Assembly (NCBI GenBank): GCA_904063045.1 | Contig: CAJFCJ010000003.1 | Location: 868,001 to 932,000 of the forward strand | Direction: 5' to 3' | DNA from: Dimorphilus gyrociliatus | Taxonomy: Eukaryota > Annelida > Polychaeta > Dinophilidae | DNA: 64,000 nt | Shown: positions 38,078 through 49,128 of the stretch, piece after piece | Position numbering within the stretch: the first letter of the stretch is position 1 | Layout of the letters: every line of letters starts with the position of its first letter | Program-made: the position numbers and the translations under genes | Notes under the pieces: model-generated | What the model was told of the DNA's origin: nothing | Seen by the model: only the letters and a program-made list of their open reading frames with translations | The model's database searches: none

Positions 38078-38854
38078 AGTGTGTGTATGTGTATGCGCGT
38101 GTGTGTGACTCTTTTTCTCTCTTTCTTCGTTCTTTTTTATTAATAAATATTAAATATTAAAGATTACACTCGCAAAGGTTATGAAAAAATGTAGGAATTA
38201 ACGACTATCTTCTACCGAGCGTTAACAGCTTGCTTTTAGTCGTCAGGAATCTTTTTTCAATATTTATGTTTTGTCCGAAAATGGGGTGTTCAATGTTAAA
38301 TGCCATTGCTTTGAAAGCCTCATAGTAACATACGGGCGTAGGCAGCCGAAGCATTCAGGTAAAAAAAATACACTCTCTTTTGTTTCTTATCTTATGTAAA
38401 TAGATATATTTTGATTCAAAATTCTATTGCATAAATTGATTAATTGTTCATATATTTGAATATTTAAGCTAGATAATATTAAAATAACGCATTTAAATTG
38501 ATTTTTATAAATTAAAAAAGAATAAGAATTTATTGTTGTTAGAAATATCTCAAATATTTTTCCAAATGTAATCCTTGACCTTAATTTATTGATTTAATAA
38601 TATAACTATTCAGATATATACATTTTTTTGCATTGATATAGAGATTGCAAACTCATAAAATTTTAGAGAAACTGTTATAGGCAATCGCAAAATATTCTAA
38701 TACATGTTCTTAATTTATAAATAGTAATATAATAAATGTCTTTCTGTCTGCTATTCACCTGATTCAATCGATTACATAACTTGTCATTCTAAACAGGTTT
38801 TTAAAACGTCATTGTTGAGTTTAACTTGTCCTTCTGACTTGAAGCGAAGAAGTT
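37156..38854. other. Intergenic region with a long (GA)n repeat
   Basis: No convincing exon. Main content is the GA/G microsatellite at 38010-38077 followed by GT-rich sequence to about 38107. The end should hold the promoter of the acyl-CoA synthetase gene. Confidence 0.5.
38010..38077. repeat. (GA)n microsatellite ending in a G run
   Basis: About 30 GA units, then nine G residues, then a (GT)n-like stretch. The opposite strand is a long polypyrimidine run. Confidence 0.95.
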
Positions 38855-41402
38855 ATGGGTGACGTAAGCATTTTCTATTGTTTTTCCACATGTTCGAATT
38901 GTAATGTGAAATTAAATTCATTAGGAAATTCATTACGCAAAAGGATGGGAAGGCAGATTTCGTGAGCTTTTCTTTGACGACGTTACTACTGTGTATGAAG
39001 GATTTTTAAGGGGATTGTCAATTCAAGGTATGACAAACTAATCTTTCTATTACCTTTGTCTTAAAGAATATATGAAACTCATTAAAACATTCTCCATTTA
39101 GACGGAAACAAAAGATGTCTTGGTGTTCCTAAAAATAAATGTTATACATGGTTTACTTACAGACAGGTTGATTTTAATCCTAACCGTATCAATTATAACA
39201 ACCTATAGAAAATTTTTACTTACAGGTTCACCAAAAGGCTCAACATGTCGGATCCTATTTCTCTTCTAAGCTTCCAGAATCGAACGATGAAAATTTAAAA
39301 TTTGTCGGATTATTCTCAGCTAATTGTTTAGAGGTTAATTAAATTATCAAAATTGTTATTATTACTTTAATAATAAGTATTCATTAATTAAAAAATTTAG
39401 TGGGATTTAACGGACCTTGCTTGTTCCATGTTCTCTTTAACATCGGTACCAATTTATCATACATCGGCAAGCGAAAGTACTTCTTTTATAATTAATCAAA
39501 GTTAGTTATTTGTATACAATTCAACTAAATAAATGATTAAATTTTTTAAATACTTACCTCACCAGCTGAATTATCTATTCTTGTTGTCGATACAATTGAA
39601 AGAGTTCAATTTATACTCGACAGTATTAACAATACACCAAGTCTAAAGGAGATCATTGTTTGTGAAACTAACAATGACAAAGTTAACGAATTGAATGAAA
39701 AGTATGATGGAAAAATAAAAGTGACCGCTTTCGAAAGTCTATTGGTTTGTTATTTTTTACCTTACTATACAATAATTTATATTGAAAATAATAATAAACG
39801 TTACAGAATCACGAATTAATTGACGTTACACCTCCTGAACCGGACAATGTGTTTTCTATTGTTTATACTAGTGGAACAACTGGTAATTAGATTGTTATTA
39901 TGTAATTAAATATTAATAAATTTGAATTTTTGCTCTTGAAAGGATATCCCAAAGGAGTGATTGTTACTCATAAGAATATGATAGCAACTGGTGCCGGTTT
40001 AATGGCTCATTCTCTAGAAACTATTAATGTACGAGACTTTTTTATTATCATTAAGCTACTGTGTAAATTGTTATTTTATTTTTTTTAAAAAGGAGCCAGT
40101 TATGGATGAAGACGATATTGTGTTATCATTTTTACCGTCCGCTCACGCTTACGAAAGACTTTGCCATGTGTTTGTTTTTATGTATGGAGCTTCTATTGGT
40201 TATTCTAGAAATGATCCTAAATTATTGCTTGAAGATTTACAATGTCTCAAGCCAACTTTTGTACCAATGGTACCTCGTTTACTAAACAGAATATACGATA
40301 AGATTAATTCCGCTGTTGGTGCTTCTTTCGTGCTGAAAAGAAAGCTTTTTGAAGCGGGATTAAACAAGAAATTGACCCTTTTGCAAAATGGCATCGTTAA
40401 TAGAGACACCTGGGCTGATAAGCTAGTCTTTCGTAAAATCTGTAATATGTTAGGCGGAAGGGTAAAACGTATGACCACAGGAAGTGCACCAGTATCAGCC
40501 GACGTATTAAAATTTACAATGAGCGTTTTCGGTTGTCTTCTTGGAGAAGGCTACGGCCAGACAGAGTGCTCTTGCGTGGCAACATTTACCGATGACGCCA
40601 CAAAAGCTATTGGTGGGCACGTTGGTAAACCCTTAAGTACATGCGCCATTAAATTATTTGATGTACCTGAAATGGAATATTTCGCTAAGAATAATCAAGG
40701 CGAAGTTTGCATTAAAGGGCCAATCGTTACTCAAGGGTATTATAAGAATCCTGAAACGACAGCTGCAACCTACGACTCGGATGGATGGTTGCACACGGGA
40801 GATATTGGTCAATGGACTGAGGAAGGAAATCTAAAAATAATTGATAGATGCAAGCATATATTCAAACTGGCGCAAGGAGAATACGTTGCTCCCGAATATT
40901 TGGAGACAATCTACACGAGAAGCCCTTATGTCGCTCAATGTTTTGTTGAAGGAGATTCAATGAAGACTTGTACAGTTGCCATTGTTGTACCTGACGAAGA
41001 AACCGTTATGCCTTGGGCAAAGAAAAACAAACTTAATGGTACATTCCAAGAAGTATGCGAGAACGAGGTATATGATCAAGATTTTTAAACCAATAAGAAC
41101 TAACAAGTTATTTTCTTTTTATCCAATAGAAACTGAGAGAAGTCATATTAGCTGATATGAGAAGAGAAGGAAAGAAGGAAAACGCTAAATCATACGAACA
41201 AATTAAAGCTATTAAGCTTATTACTGAGTTATTTTCTGTTGAAAATAATATTCTTACACCAACTTTCAAGCTAAAGAGAGCGATGGCCCGAAAAATTTTC
41301 AAAAATGATGTTGACACTTTATACGAAGAATTGGATGCTATTGAGAAGAAGGCTCAAGAGGAACTAAATTCTAATACTAATGGAGTCAAAGATAAGAATT
41401 AA
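38855..41402 (+). CDS. ACSL: Long-chain fatty-acid-CoA ligase (ACSL1/5/6 type)
   Basis: Ten exons join in frame to 657 residues: 38855-38863, 38925-39027, 39102-39166, 39226-39333, 39401-39500, 39566-39744, 39807-39882, 39943-40028, 40093-41067, 41130-41402. The enzyme activates long-chain fatty acids with ATP and CoA, via an acyl-adenylate, for membrane lipid synthesis or beta-oxidation. The AMP-binding loop YTSGTTGYPKGVIVTH is split by the intron after TSGTTG. GYGQTEC, DGWLHTGDIG and the fatty-acyl signature with IDRCKHIFKLAQGEYVAPE are intact, as are LSFLPSAHAYER and PRLLNRIYDKI. The C-terminal ELFSVENNILTPTFKLKR block matches animal ACSL. The N-terminus (MGDEIHYAKGWEG) is shorter than vertebrate ACSL1 and lacks an obvious membrane anchor, so the protein may be cytosolic or attached otherwise, or an upstream exon exists. 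The first coding exon holds only three codons. Confidence 0.95.
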
Positions 41403-41688
41403 AAATTGCCGAGGTATTTAATTCCCTCTTTCCTCCTTCCACTACAACCCTCAACATTTTTCTTCTTTTTGTACTTTTGTAGTTTCTTTTTATCTTATCT
41501 TAATAAGGAAAAATAGCATTTTAATATTTTATAAAAACAACTGATAAAAACTTTGGTTCTACTTTCTCTTAGCTTACGTTTTGATACACTTGAAAAGGAT
41601 AACCAAATCATTGAAAAATAACCAATCATTTTGATTTTAATTCTGATTATAATACAGTGAATTTATTTTTTTATGGATTTAATATTCA

Positions 41689-43906
41689 TTATTTAATGCC
41701 TTTACTATTAAGGACTGTACGAAGATTTAGTAAATATTCATCATTAGGATATTCTTTTGTATCCTTTCCGGGCTCTATTTCCGTTTTATGGACGATATCA
41801 TTCCATGTAACATAATCTTCATCTTCAAAATTATCAGCTTTCTTTATGGTAAAAATTAATCTTCTCTTGAAGGCTATTTTAAGTAGTTTTAATAGTTCTT
41901 TTCCTTCCTCGTTGTTGGGAAGATAAGCTACTTTTTTTATTCCGTCGTACCAACTTCCTGGACTCGGATGCTCAATCTGTCAAATAGGATAATAAACAAT
42001 TGAATTACTTTAATAGATCTATTGTTACATTCTGAATTCCACCAGGAATCTCATACGTAATTTTAATCGTTCTATATTTCTGGTATGTCGGTAAAGATTT
42101 ATGAATCTTTGAAAATTTCATTACGCCATCTACAGGTTGATTTCCAGTTTCGAAATATTTCTTACCACATATTGCACAGCCAGGCTTTTTATCCTTTCTT
42201 TTATATATATATATATGTAAAAACAGAAAAGACATCATAATATAAGTAACTTTCAACATTATCAAAAGGAAAAAGCTAAGTTTACTTTAGTGAATAATTA
42301 ACGCATCTTTTACAGAAGATATGTTTACATTTTTCCAGAATTTGAATTTCGTTCAATTCACTCAAACAGATGGCGCATATAGTTTGTCTATATAGATATA
42401 AGAAAAGATCTATAGTATTAGTATTCATTTAAACAGTAAAAAAGAAAAAAACTAAATATTTGAGGCAAATTACGAGCATTTCCTTATCAGACGTTTTCTT
42501 CTTGAGTTAACCTTAACAAAAGGTTCATCCGAATCGCTCTACAATGCATAAAAGCTTCATTTTATTATATATTACATAAAAACAACTATACTAAAGTTAA
42601 TTACTGTGTTTTGTTCTTCGTCTAACACCGAAGTTGGTAGTTTTACTTTATAGTAGCATTTCATACGATCGTATATAATGGAATCTTCAATTAGAATTGT
42701 TACAATCAGGTTGCATTGGCAAAACAATGACGCAATCATTAAAGTGAAATTCTCTGAGAGGATAATAGGTGTATTCAAACTTTCGTATTGTTCAAGAAAA
42801 ATTTCATCTGTTACTTCATTAAAAGCTTTAAAGATAAGAGTTTCGCTTGTTTCGTCTTGATCGTTTGGTACTTTAATGTATATTATACAACAAGCAGTTT
42901 TAATTGATTCTCTCAGGTGGACAATTTTAAAAAAACCAATATCTTTGTTGGAAATTGCATTGATTTCTTCCTTATCAAGAGGATCGATATATTGATGAAA
43001 AGTTTTCTCGTATTTATATAATTGTTTATGGTTTACTGGCGAACATATTGGAATTATTAATATATCGCCATGTATATTGTTAGAATCTTGAAAGAAATGA
43101 ATAAGTAATAATTCATTTTTTGATGCTAAAACTGATTGAATAACGTAGTCTTTTTCTATATTTTCAGGATGATCGCTTGAACAAACTTCCGGTTCTCCTT
43201 GCGAAGATAACGATGATGAAGATGACGATTTTAACAAAATATTGACTTTATTCTCAAGAGAATTTGACAACAATTGATAAAATTCGTCCGATTTTTTTTC
43301 ATTAACATCACCAAAATAATCAAAGCTATTATCGATAGTACATTGATTATTATCTCCTTTATTAGGCCTATGTAAAATATGTATTTTCGTCCTAACAATC
43401 TCTTTACTTTTCTTAGGCTGTTGTTCAGATTTTAAAGTTGTTGAACAGCGTTCAGAATCAAGAAAATACGTAAGACTTTGAATTGGTAGCTTAAATATTC
43501 CATTCAAATGACTTTTCTCTTGAAACTTTTCTAAAATATCTTTAATTTCACTCTCTTCTCCAATAATAATGATATTTGAGTAGTGCATTGAATAGTCGCT
43601 ATTCTCTTCCGTAAAATAATAGATTGTATTGGTTTGCTTCATATATTGTTCAAAAAAATTAATATTTGTATAATTCATGAATATAGAAATGATGTTAATA
43701 CGATTATAATGCTTTTCTAAACAATTAATTATGTAATCTATGTTATTTTCATCACCGAATATTAAAACGGTTGAACTTTTTTCAGCAAAGAATATTAACT
43801 CATAGTTGTTTTCTATTAATAGATTTTTCAATTCTCCAAATATGAGAACATTTTTCGAAATATACAAATATATCATGGGATCAAATTTTAAAAGTATTTC
43901 TTTCAT
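41689..43906 (-). CDS. DTX3L: Deltex-family E3 ubiquitin ligase (RING-DTC) with N-terminal KH-like and macro-like domains
   Basis: Exons 42605-43906, 42474-42538, 42286-42387, 42029-42197 and 41689-41976 join in phase to 641 residues. The C-terminus is diagnostic. A RING finger (TICAICLSEL, EKCKHIFCKRC, then PGCAICG) passes directly into a Deltex C-terminal domain (TGNQPVDGVMKF, ITYEIPGGIQN, IEHPSPGSWYDG, VAYLPNNEEGKELLKLLKIA, DYVTWNDIVHKTE, then the YPNDEYLLNLRTVLNSKGI tail). Deltex RING-DTC proteins ubiquitylate substrates, bind ADP-ribose and can modify ADP-ribose. The N-terminal 150 residues carry repeats with a KH-like pattern (VLIFGDENNIDYIINCLEK; NIIIIGEESEIKDILEKF). Residues about 250-420 show macro-fold strands (LLLIHFF, GDILIIPICSPVN, FFKIVHLRES, TPIILSEN). 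The closest human relative is probably DTX3L, which has KH-like N-terminal repeats but no macro domain. The macro call is moderate and the RING-DTC call strong. The symbol marks the closest relative, not proven orthology. Confidence 0.88.
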
Positions 43907-44350
43907 TATTCTTCTCGTCTTTCAATCTATAAAAAAGACAAATCTACTATTGTATAACTAGTTTTTTTTAATGATAGATGGAGTTGTCGCAAAATATATT
44001 AGGCGCCCTCTTTAGGATGGTATTAATTACTGTACATAATCGTTTAAGTATATAAAATCACTCGTGATAGAATCGTTATTTGGTCACTTTATTGATGTAT
44101 TAGACATCTAGGAGTTTAAATAATGCGAATGAATATATTATAACAATCAAATTGAATCGTACGATGTTTAAGTAATGAATTCAAGACATCAGGAGATTTC
44201 TTTGAAAGGAAAAACGACGCATCGTAGGGAAATTTCAACATCATCCGATTCAAGACACGTGTAGTAGGAATATTAATTATTTATGTAACATATTTTCTTA
44301 GGTAGATAACAAGTATATAAAGTAGGAAAATACTGCCAGATTGATACAGT
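43907..44350. other. Divergent intergenic promoter region
   Basis: 444 bases between the Deltex gene (-) and the LamG-like gene (+). It contains a GCGCCCTCTTTAGG element (about 44003-44016) and a TATA box for the plus-strand gene. A short 5' leader intron for the Deltex gene is possible (TTTTATAG acceptor near 43923). Confidence 0.5.
44314..44322 (+). promoter_or_regulatory. TATA box of the LamG-like gene
   Basis: TATATAAAG lies 29 bases before the ATG at 44351, implying a very short leader if used; TATA-like strings are common in this AT-rich DNA. Confidence 0.35.
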
Positions 44351-45375
44351 ATGAAAATCATGACAGATCACCTGAACAATTCATTTTTTATACTAATTGT
44401 AATTTGGTTACCGAAAACTATTTATACGAATTCAATTGGAAATCCTTTTAATAGTACATATTTCTGGAATTTTGATACTAACAATCTTGAAAATTTACCT
44501 GGAATTCCAAGAATTAACAGCGATTTTAATTTAAATAATATCATTCTTTCAGACAGTAATAAAATACTTGGAAAATCTTTAAATTTAACTTTAAATTACT
44601 TTATACAATTATCAAATAACAGAGATGAATGCTTATTCAATCCAACGTTATGTACAAATGGTTTTACACTATGTTTATGGCTATTTAAATTAAAAAATCA
44701 TTTTTCATATTATCTATGCAATAGCGGAAGTTTACTATCTTCTTATGGTATATGTATTAGATCTACAGATCATAATACATTAAAATTTATTGTTAAAACA
44801 AAAACTCATAAATTTTCGGCAAGTATACCATTCAAAAAGAAAATTTGGGAACATACCTGTATGACTTGGCATCCAAATAGTAAATTAAAAGTATTCGTTA
44901 ATGGAAATCCTCCAATAATTTCAAACAAGAAATATAAATTATATAATGATAATGAATTCAATAATTTCACAATTGGTTATCGGAATGATTTGAATAGTAT
45001 AAATACAAAGTATTTAAGTATGAGTTATATGGATGAATTAATATTTTGGGAAGAGAAAAAGACTGCACAGTTTATAAAAAGCCTATACAAGTCCTATTCA
45101 GGTATTACTGTATATATATATATATATATATACACTGTATATTAGTATATTTGTATAATTCTATACTTAAAGTTTCTCATATAACATTTTTATTACTCAT
45201 TAAGCTATAAATTAGTTTTTAATTTACAGTATATAAAAGTGTTTTAATCCTTCTTTTACTATATCTGTTTTTAATCATGTATACTTTATATATACATGTA
45301 TCTTATAGTTTATACTTTATATGTCAGACATTAAATTTTTACTTATATTGTTCTATAATATCCTTAGATATTTAA
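44351..45375 (+). CDS. Type I membrane protein with a LamG/pentraxin-like ectodomain
   Basis: Exons 44351-45101 and 45230-45375 (GTATTA donor, TTTACAG acceptor, phase 1) give 298 residues. A signal peptide is visible at the start (NSFFILIVIWLPKTIY). The body reads as a concanavalin-like jelly roll: a first strand STYFWNFD, an internal FTLCLWLFKLK, SSYGICIR, WEHTCMTWHPNSKLKVFVNG, and MDELIFWEE before a final helix. This is the usual LamG/pentraxin order ending in D-E-L-x-x-W. Several Cys (CLFNPTLC, YLCNSG, GICIR, HTCMTW) suggest disulfides. Exon 2 adds a membrane helix (VLILLLLYLFLIMYTLYI) and a short tail. It sits on the opposite strand between the Deltex and KH/macro genes. The ligand is unknown; glycan or cell-surface recognition would be typical of the fold. 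Confidence 0.75.
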
Positions 45376-46654
45376 TATACAATTACCTTCTTATAGAAAG
45401 CCAAAGAAATATCTATAAAAATGAACTATTCAAAATATGTCTATACAAGATATAAATGATGTATTTAATTATTAATTATTATATTATATAACATTAAATT
45501 TGTATCATCTGGTCAACATGTACTTCGTATGGAAAGATATGGAGATTTCTTTTACTTAAAAGCAGTTGCTTGGTATTCTCAAAGATAATAGAAATTGATT
45601 TTATTTGGCCTAAATCTATCTATTTATTAATTAAGAAAGATACAGAAAAAAGACAATCCGTTTCTTGCAGAGAATGTTATTACAGTAGAGATGAATTTGA
45701 GAAAGTGTAATAATTTTTTGATAGTTATACGTCTAATTTTATGGTTTTTTTCCGAATACGATAATTCTCTCTAGATTCTTAAATCTTACTTTTCTTTGTT
45801 CGGTAACAAACAATTAATTGAAAGTATAATTGATTCTCAAAAGAATACAGCTACCAGCTAATTAATTTATAGAATCCTTCACTAAAAATACATCTATTAA
45901 TCCTATACTATTTCATGATAAAAATATATGCTGAACTGACTTTGCAGGACATTGGAGTGTGTACATGATTTGATATTAATTGTTTCATGATAAGACGTAT
46001 ATATACTGTATATATGACTTTAGAATTATGTAAACTTAATATTTTATTAAAGAAAAAATTTCATACAATTTGAAATATTTCAACTATTGAACATTGAGAA
46101 GATAAATTTGACAAAGACAAATAGAAGACTAAGTAAGAGCTCATTCTTAGTTTCCTTAATAAGATGATTTAAATTACTATAGTAAGTATAATTAGTTATT
46201 CAATTATTTAATGTATTCAAAATAATAAAAATATGAGTATGAGCCCTTATCAATTCAAGATAAATACAACACACATTCTCTCCCAGACTCACTTGGCAAT
46301 AGAAAAAAATTATTACAATGTTACTCTTCAACTCTTTCCGTACCCAAACACATACTGTTTTAACATACGGGAAGAAGATGTAGAATTATCCTAAGGTCAA
46401 AATAGAAAACTTTATACTACTTGTACACCTTTATCAAATAAAGGACAAAAGAAGAGGAAGAAGCATATAGGCTCTCTGAACTATTTTCTAGTGATTTTTT
46501 TAGTGACTAAGAATTTTTGAAATAGCAAAAAAATACATTATAACATTGTAATAAAACCTTTAAAAAAGAGTTCCTTTAGTAAAACTTTAAGTGAAGTAAT
46601 ATTAAAAATGATAGAAAAGTGTTGAAGACTGTATATATTCATTATCGTTCATAC
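45376..46654. other. Intergenic region
   Basis: About 1.3 kb between the stop codons of two convergent genes. It has a TACTGTA-containing TA unit at 46000-46015. No exon or RNA gene seen. Confidence 0.5.
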
Positions 46655-48437
46655 TTAGAAGACCACATCTTCCGTTTCAAAATTACTAAATCTATTTCTT
46701 ATTATTTTAACGCCCAAATCAGATCCTTGATTTAGTTGACGTTTTTCATCAGAAGTAAATTTCTATTTTATAAGAAAATCAATTAAAAAAATAAACTATA
46801 TTTATATTTAAAAAGAATAAATAAAATACTACCGTTTGATCCTTTCCTTTTGAATAAACAACATTAAATATTTGTTCAAATTTTATGAAATCTCTTGAAT
46901 CGTTTGTAATAACAATAATCTTTTTAGACTTGTCTATAATATGTTCGGTAATCATACTTCGTACAATTTCCACTGTAAAGAAGCAGTCTTCCGGAAAGTT
47001 TAAGAAACCTTCAAATAAGAATATTCATATACATATATATACAGTATATGAATAAGGCTATCAAAAGAAAAATCATTAATTATGACATATTTAATTAACC
47101 TTTTGCTAGATTTGTTAATCCTATAGTTTCTATTTTTGAACCTTTGTCAATTATATCGACTAATCTTTTTAATATATCTCTCTCAATCTGCCATAAAAAA
47201 TCTCTGGAATGTTGAGATTCATTTGAATAGTTTAGAATTGTCAACTTCTCTATTTCACCAACGGAAATGTATTCTTGTTGAGTTTCGTAGGAATATAATT
47301 TTTTCATATCAATTTCGGTTGATAAGAGCTTTTTAACTTCTTGCAGCATAGCCGATGGATTGTTAGGTTCATTTAATTCAATTAATAGGCCAAAATTTGT
47401 TTTAGTTTCGAAAAATGAACCATACTGAAGTTCTAAAAGGGGATAGTCCTCAAACTGGAATTTCTTATTCATCATAGAAGACTCAAACTGAAATGATGGA
47501 AATGATGACGTATCCTCGCTTACTCGTTGATCAATAGGTACCAAATGTTTTCCTTGAACTAAAGTCATTAAATTTGGAAATTTTTTAGAATATTTCTCAA
47601 TTTCTTCTTTAAATTTAAACCAATAATAATTTGTTAATTGAGAAGAGCAAAGAAAAGGTATTTTCTCTATACGCTCTTCAACTCCTTCCGGTTCCGGTTC
47701 CAAATGTACTTTTTGTTGATTTGTTCTATTATTTTCAATTTTCAATCCATTAATTGTTCGTTTACAAGAATATACTTTTTGTCTTGACTCGTATATTTCA
47801 TTTTCCCACGAGAAAATTTTAATACGAATACAATTTATGCAGGAAGTGTTTAAATTCTTATTTAATGCATCTCTTAATTGTTCTTTATTACCGAAACATG
47901 TACCAGTTTTACTCTTATTAGGTAATTTAAACAATCTAAGATCTCCGTATATCGAGAATTTTTCAACTATTCTATCATATTCTTCATTAAACTTCATATA
48001 AATAATACCGTACTGAGAGAGCAGGTTGTATAAGAGTGAACGGGATTTTTCAACACATTTGTGCGTTCCAATTATTTCCAATTGATTATCTTTTAAATAG
48101 CGAAGTCTTACATTTTCGTTACTTTCTATCTCTTCTATATCATTTGAAGATAGAGTATATAGTTTAAAGCAATCGTAAAATTCAGATTTAAACTTTAATA
48201 ATAACGATTCTTCGCCTTCTGAAGTTTCTTCATCGGTATTGCGGTGATCGAATTGTAATCTTCCTCCAATTGAACTAGATTTTATTGGCTCTGGAGGATA
48301 AAATTATCTAATTCTTTATAGTTCTTAAACAAATTATCAACAACACCTATATCCTTGATGAAATGTAATAATAAGTTACCGTTTAATACCAAGTATCTTT
48401 CATTTGTCTCTCTTGTTGCTGTATTATTTCCATCCAT
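46655..48437 (-). CDS. KH- and macro-like-domain protein (PARP9/PARP14-like, no ART domain)
   Basis: Exons 48380-48437, 47100-48290, 46833-46972 and 46655-46762 join in phase to 498 residues starting MDGNNTATRE. Near residues 60-120 a KH-like unit reads YLKDNQLEIIGTHKCVEKS followed by SLLYNLLSQYG. A second, weaker one may follow. The C-terminal 200 residues resemble a macro domain: LIELNEPNNPSAMLQEVKKL, KLTILNYSNESQ, then IETIGLTNLAKG at the place of the macro glycine-rich loop, and a last alpha/beta unit (KKIIVITNDSRDFIKFEQIF). The same region is clearly paralogous to the C-terminal part of the 49129-51388 gene. Macro domains bind ADP-ribose; here the loop residues are degenerate, so binding is uncertain. 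No ADP-ribosyltransferase catalytic domain is present. It lies in tandem with the other KH/macro genes, same strand. Confidence 0.68.
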
Positions 48438-49128
48438 ACTTTTGCATAGAGAAAGAGCTGGTTTATTTCTTTTAAATTAATATTTGATGAAATATACACA
48501 GAAGATCAAAATTAAATAGAAGTATTTAAATTAAAATATCAGTCACATGACAGTAACATTAAACTTAACCGATTGTTAGAGAATAGCCCCGAGCTTTTTT
48601 GCTAGATATTAAAAAGTCACATGACAAGCAAGATTGGTTTTTTTTTCTATATAATTAAATAGAAGGATACTATTATTAAACATACTTTAAATAAGATAGT
48701 GTAGTGTTAAGCAAAAATTTTGTACCATCAACATAGAATTAATAGGAAATATATTAGATATATGTCCAAGGTCCTCTTCCATCAACCTTGAGTAACCTTG
48801 TATCTATCCTTTCTGACTAATCGACTCTAAGACATCGCCAACGACTACTAAAAGAAGCTATAGAAAGTATATAGAGCTAATAATTGACCATCTTACTATA
48901 TATAAAAAATATACAATTTTAGATAAAGTATGACTAATTCCGAACGTGTATAGCAATAGAAGCTGAAATTGTATATACTTCACATAGTGTATATATTAAT
49001 AATATATGAATATAGATAAATAAGTCGTTTTATTTAAATAAACCATCCTAATTCTATTAGATAAGAAATAAAATTGAAAAATTATGCAATAACATAGAAT
49101 ATTTAAGATAAATATTCATCAGTATTGA
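48438..49128. other. Intergenic region between tandem KH/macro genes
   Basis: About 0.7 kb; likely promoter of the 48437 gene and 3' end of the upstream paralogue. It contains repeated GTCACATGACAG/AGTCACATGACAAG near 48541-48553 and 48615-48627 (see findings). No gene seen. Confidence 0.5.

Noticed and set aside
38010-38107. Centromere/telomere-like or CRISPR-like repeat
   Set aside because: It is a simple GA microsatellite with G and GT runs; no spacer-repeat structure exists anywhere in the window.
40200-40478. Minus-strand open frame inside the acyl-CoA synthetase exon
   Set aside because: It is antisense to a clearly conserved coding exon.
42367-42376. CTCF-like CAGATGGCGC
   Set aside because: It lies within the RING-encoding exon, where the bases are explained by the Cys-Ala-Ile-Cys codons.
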